A stretch of 7,850 bases of DNA from G021776435 sp046756245 (GTDB taxonomy: Bacteria; Pseudomonadota; Alphaproteobacteria; Caulobacterales; Parvularculaceae). Made by a program: the position numbers and the translations under genes. How positions within the stretch are numbered: position 1 is the first letter of the stretch; each line of letters begins with the position of its first letter. Of the stretch, positions 6,209-7,850 are shown piece by piece. The stretch covers positions 1 to 7,850 of the forward strand of contig JBHHVZ010000116.1 in assembly GCA_046756245.1 (NCBI GenBank). Reading direction: 5' to 3'. The notes under the pieces were generated by a model that saw only the letters and a list, made by a program, of their open reading frames with translations, made no database searches and had not been told where the DNA came from.

Positions 6209-6871
6209 CTATTCTCCCCACGCGCGCAGAAGGTTGTTGCGCAGATTAAGAAGGCTGTCACAGACAGGCGCGGGCGCGTCGGCGGCTCTGAGATCGGCGA
6301 GCGCCGTTTCCAATTCGAACAACATGGCGCGATGTTCGGCGGAGCGGATGCGGCTTGTCGCCCAACCGATGACCGCCAGACGCTCGCCGCGCGTGACCTC
6401 GTCGACCCGGTGCAGATAGGTCGAGGGGTAGAGCGCGACGCTTCCTGCCGGCAGCTTGATTGAGTCTTCGCTGGCCGGGCTGTCGATCACCAGCGCCCCG
6501 CCGTCATAGTCGTCGGGCTCGGACAGAAACAGGGTGAAGGACAGATCGGTGCGCGCGCCATCGATATAGGGCGCGTCCACATGGGCGCCGTAAGCCATGC
6601 CGGGGCCGTAGCAGCTGGCGATCATTCGCGCGAAGCCGGCCGGCTGGGCGGCCGCCTTGAAAACCTCGTTCGCCATGAGCGCGGCGCGGACCTTGGCGAG
6701 CGCCCCCTTAACGGCCGGCGCGGCGGCGCGGGACTGGAGGTTGTTCTTGGCGGCCCGCGCCCGGCCGGCGGCGGTGTTTGCGCCGTCCTCCCAAAGGGCG
6801 TCGTCGGCGAGCGCGTCGCGCACGGCGGCGACTTCCGGCGCGTCGAGCGCATTGGCGATTTGCAGCAGCAT
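6209..6871 (-). CDS. piuC: PiuC-type Fe(II)/2-oxoglutarate-dependent dioxygenase (PKHD-type hydroxylase)
   Basis: A 220-residue cytosolic oxygenase of the prolyl-4-hydroxylase superfamily, related to PiuC/YbiX proteins often found with TonB-dependent siderophore receptors. Its substrate is unsettled in the family. The iron facial triad is visible as H97 and D99 in YGAHVDAPY and H154 in YLHRVDEVTRGERL, with R164 in the place of the 2-oxoglutarate-binding Arg. Other family blocks are AKNNLQ (41-46), RTDLSFTLFLSEPDDYDGGALVI (107-129), KLPAGSVALYPST, and a C-terminal helix pair ending in NNLLRAWGE. The start is ATG 6871, giving MLLQIANALDAPEV as in relatives. A TTG 39 nt upstream would extend it without family support. 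The ribosome binding site is weak (GGGG about 8 nt away). No siderophore receptor is in the window. It lies upstream of the MscS gene and divergent from a lipoprotein gene. An iron-related role is inferred from the family only; I found no recognisable Fur or Irr site. Confidence 0.9.
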   Translation of the reverse strand: MLLQIANALDAPEVAAVRDALADDALWEDGANTAAGRARAAKNNLQSRAAAPAVKGALAKVRAALMANEVFKAAAQPAGFARMIASCYGPGMAYGAHVDAPYIDGARTDLSFTLFLSEPDDYDGGALVIDSPASEDSIKLPAGSVALYPSTYLHRVDEVTRGERLAVIGWATSRIRSAEHRAMLFELETALADLRAADAPAPVCDSLLNLRNNLLRAWGE

Positions 6872-6904
6872 TGCGGGCCCCGTACATTTGAAATTAAGAA
6901 GCGA

Positions 6905-6932
6905 TTGCAACTCGACTCGGCCTGACTATCAT
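6905..6932 (+). promoter_or_regulatory. Candidate promoter of the lipoprotein gene
   Basis: A -35-like TTGCAA (6905-6910) and a -10-like TATCAT (6927-6932) are separated by 16 nt, within the 103-nt divergent region between piuC and the lipoprotein gene. The -10 element differs from TATAAT at one base. The leader would be about 35-40 nt. No clear promoter for piuC could be picked on the other strand. Confidence 0.42.
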
Positions 6933-6964
6933 GCGCGCCTGCGGCAAGTGAAGAACCCAAAAAC

Positions 6965-6968
6965 GGAG
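6965..6968 (+). promoter_or_regulatory. Ribosome binding site that sets the lipoprotein start
   Basis: GGAG lies 6 nt before the ATG at 6975. The same frame is open far upstream through piuC, but only this start is preceded by a good site and gives a signal peptide at the N-terminus. Confidence 0.75.
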
Positions 6969-6974
6969 ATTGCA

Positions 6975-7796
6975 ATGGCGCGCCGCCTGAAACTGTTGAC
7001 CGGCCTTTCGACCCTGGCGCTTTCCGGCGCCCTCGCGCTTTCCGCTTGCGGCGGCGAAGGCGAAGCAGAGGGTGCGGAGGGCGAAGGCGCGCGCGTTCTG
7101 GCCGCTTCGAGCGAAGGAGAAGGCGCTGAAGGCGAAGGCGGCGAAGGGGAAGGCGAGAGCGAAGGCGCCGCGAGCGCCGATCCGGTGACGGACGATGTGG
7201 AATATCTCAAGCGTCTCGGCCTTGTGCGCGGCCATCTCGTCGCTTTTATCGAGCTCACGCGCGCCGGCGCGCCGGACGCTGCAGCGACCCACGCCAAACA
7301 TCCCCAGAGCGAACTTTACGCTGATCTCATTCCCGCTTTCGAAGCGCGCGGGAAGAAAGGTTTCGCCGACGCGCTCGACGCGCTCAATGACGCCGCCGCA
7401 TCCGGCGCCGACGTGGAGGCGGCGTATGCGGCCGCGAAAGACGCCATCCGCGCAACGGCGCCGAAAACGTCGAACAGGAACGAACTGCTGGCGATCGCCG
7501 GGCTCGTGCGCACGGCGGCCGAAGAATTCGCAATCGGCGTCGGCGAGGATGGTGAAATTTCGAACGCGCATGAATATCAGGACGCCTACGGGTTCGTGAC
7601 GGTTGCGGGTCAGTTCCTCGATTCGCTGTCGACCGAAGACAAGGCCGAAGCGGACGCGATCGCGTTCGCCAAAGAGCAGGTCGAAGGGTTGTCGGCGGCC
7701 TTTCCCGGCTGGCGGGCGGAGCGCACTGACGGCGAAACCTCGCTTCTGTTCGGGGCGGCGGCGCGCATCGAAATCGCCGCGCTCGGGTTGTCGTAA
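6975..7796 (+). CDS. Putative lipoprotein with Gly/Glu-rich linker and unrecognised helical domain
   Basis: I do not recognise this family. The 273-residue protein begins with a lipoprotein signal: basic ARRLK, a hydrophobic stretch (about 7-22) and the lipobox LSAC with C25 as the lipidated residue. Position +2 is Gly, so outer-membrane sorting is expected. Residues 26-64 are an acidic low-complexity linker made of GEGE/AEGEG units. From about 73 to 273 the protein is mostly predicted helix, rich in Ala, Asp and Glu. Possible ligand residues cluster as H87 and E93 (RGHLVAFIELTR), then H106, H109 and E113 (THAKHPQSELYADLIPAFEARG), with H199 and E200 in NAHEYQDAYG. No catalytic motif of a known enzyme is apparent. 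It may be a periplasm-facing binding or accessory protein; metal binding is conjecture. It is divergent from piuC, which hints at, but does not show, an iron connection. It is probably monocistronic, given the terminator-like element downstream. Confidence 0.85.
   Translation: MARRLKLLTGLSTLALSGALALSACGGEGEAEGAEGEGARVLAASSEGEGAEGEGGEGEGESEGAASADPVTDDVEYLKRLGLVRGHLVAFIELTRAGAPDAAATHAKHPQSELYADLIPAFEARGKKGFADALDALNDAAASGADVEAAYAAAKDAIRATAPKTSNRNELLAIAGLVRTAAEEFAIGVGEDGEISNAHEYQDAYGFVTVAGQFLDSLSTEDKAEADAIAFAKEQVEGLSAAFPGWRAERTDGETSLLFGAAARIEIAALGLS
7050..7166 (+). repeat. Gly-Glu-rich low-complexity coding repeat
   Basis: Irregular repeats of GGCGAAGGCG-like units encode residues 26-64 of the lipoprotein. 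Between C25 and this stretch's end, R40 is the only basic residue, so the linker is strongly acidic. Such repeats can change length by slippage and probably serve as a flexible tether from the lipid anchor to the folded domain. Confidence 0.7.
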
Positions 7797-7810
7797 GAGG
7801 CGCTCTTTCA

Positions 7811-7829
7811 CGGCGCGCGCCGCATTTTT
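7811..7829 (+). terminator. Possible intrinsic terminator after the lipoprotein gene
   Basis: A self-complementary CGGCGCGCGCCG (7811-7822) is followed two bases later by five T residues (7825-7829), starting 14 nt after the stop codon. The stem can be only about four base pairs with a four-base loop, so it is short; the T-run is what makes it plausible. Confidence 0.4.
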
Positions 7830-7850
7830 CCAACCGTCACGCCATCCAGT

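Noticed and set aside
6975..7796. Possible imelysin/EfeO-type (M75-like) iron lipoprotein
   Set aside because: It is a lipoprotein with helices and histidines, but the GxHxxE motif of that family is not present. I left the family unassigned.
6894..7811. 305-codon minus-strand open frame opposite the lipoprotein gene
   Set aside because: It mirrors the lipoprotein codons and shows no recognisable domain; the plus-strand reading has a signal peptide, a lipobox and a ribosome binding site.

Overview
The window looks like chromosomal DNA of an alphaproteobacterium. Three things point there: high G+C coding sequence with typical codon use, a direct-repeat LexA operator of the GTTC-N7-GTTC type that is characteristic of this class, and a Y-family polymerase of a style I associate with it. 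I cannot fix the genus. I see eight genes: a 3'-terminal fragment of one and seven complete ones. There are no RNA genes, insertion sequences, CRISPR arrays or prophage genes.

Positions 1-1950 (+ strand) hold a compact 2-methylcitrate (propionyl-CoA) segment. It contains the C-terminal half of methylisocitrate lyase (prpB), a small antibiotic-biosynthesis-monooxygenase-fold protein starting 3 nt later, and 2-methylcitrate/citrate synthase (prpC) starting 1 nt after that. The three are almost certainly co-translated. No prpD (2-methylcitrate dehydratase) follows. Instead folE (GTP cyclohydrolase I) comes after 81 nt, and an enoyl-CoA hydratase comes 28 nt after folE, so positions 814-3427 read as a same-strand run of metabolic genes.

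Positions 3428-4908 hold a free-standing Y-family (DinB-related) DNA polymerase. A perfect LexA box lies 49 nt upstream of its start codon and overlaps a plausible promoter, so this is very probably an SOS-induced translesion polymerase. Its N-terminal catalytic acids and a C-terminal sliding-clamp motif are visible. It is not in an imuA-imuB-dnaE2 cassette.

The strand then switches. A MscS-family mechanosensitive channel (4925-6082) and, upstream of it, a PiuC-type Fe(II)/2-oxoglutarate dioxygenase (6209-6871) are on the minus strand, converging on the polymerase gene across a 16-nt gap. Divergent from piuC, across 103 nt, is a plus-strand gene (6975-7796) for a lipoprotein with a Gly/Glu-rich linker and an unrecognised, largely helical domain with clustered histidines. 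A weak intrinsic-terminator-like element follows it.

Most of the window is ordinary housekeeping and accessory metabolism. The parts most worth a second look are the SOS-controlled polymerase, the small monooxygenase-fold gene embedded between prpB and prpC, and the piuC/lipoprotein divergent pair. I found no convincing multi-gene system that is wholly new.
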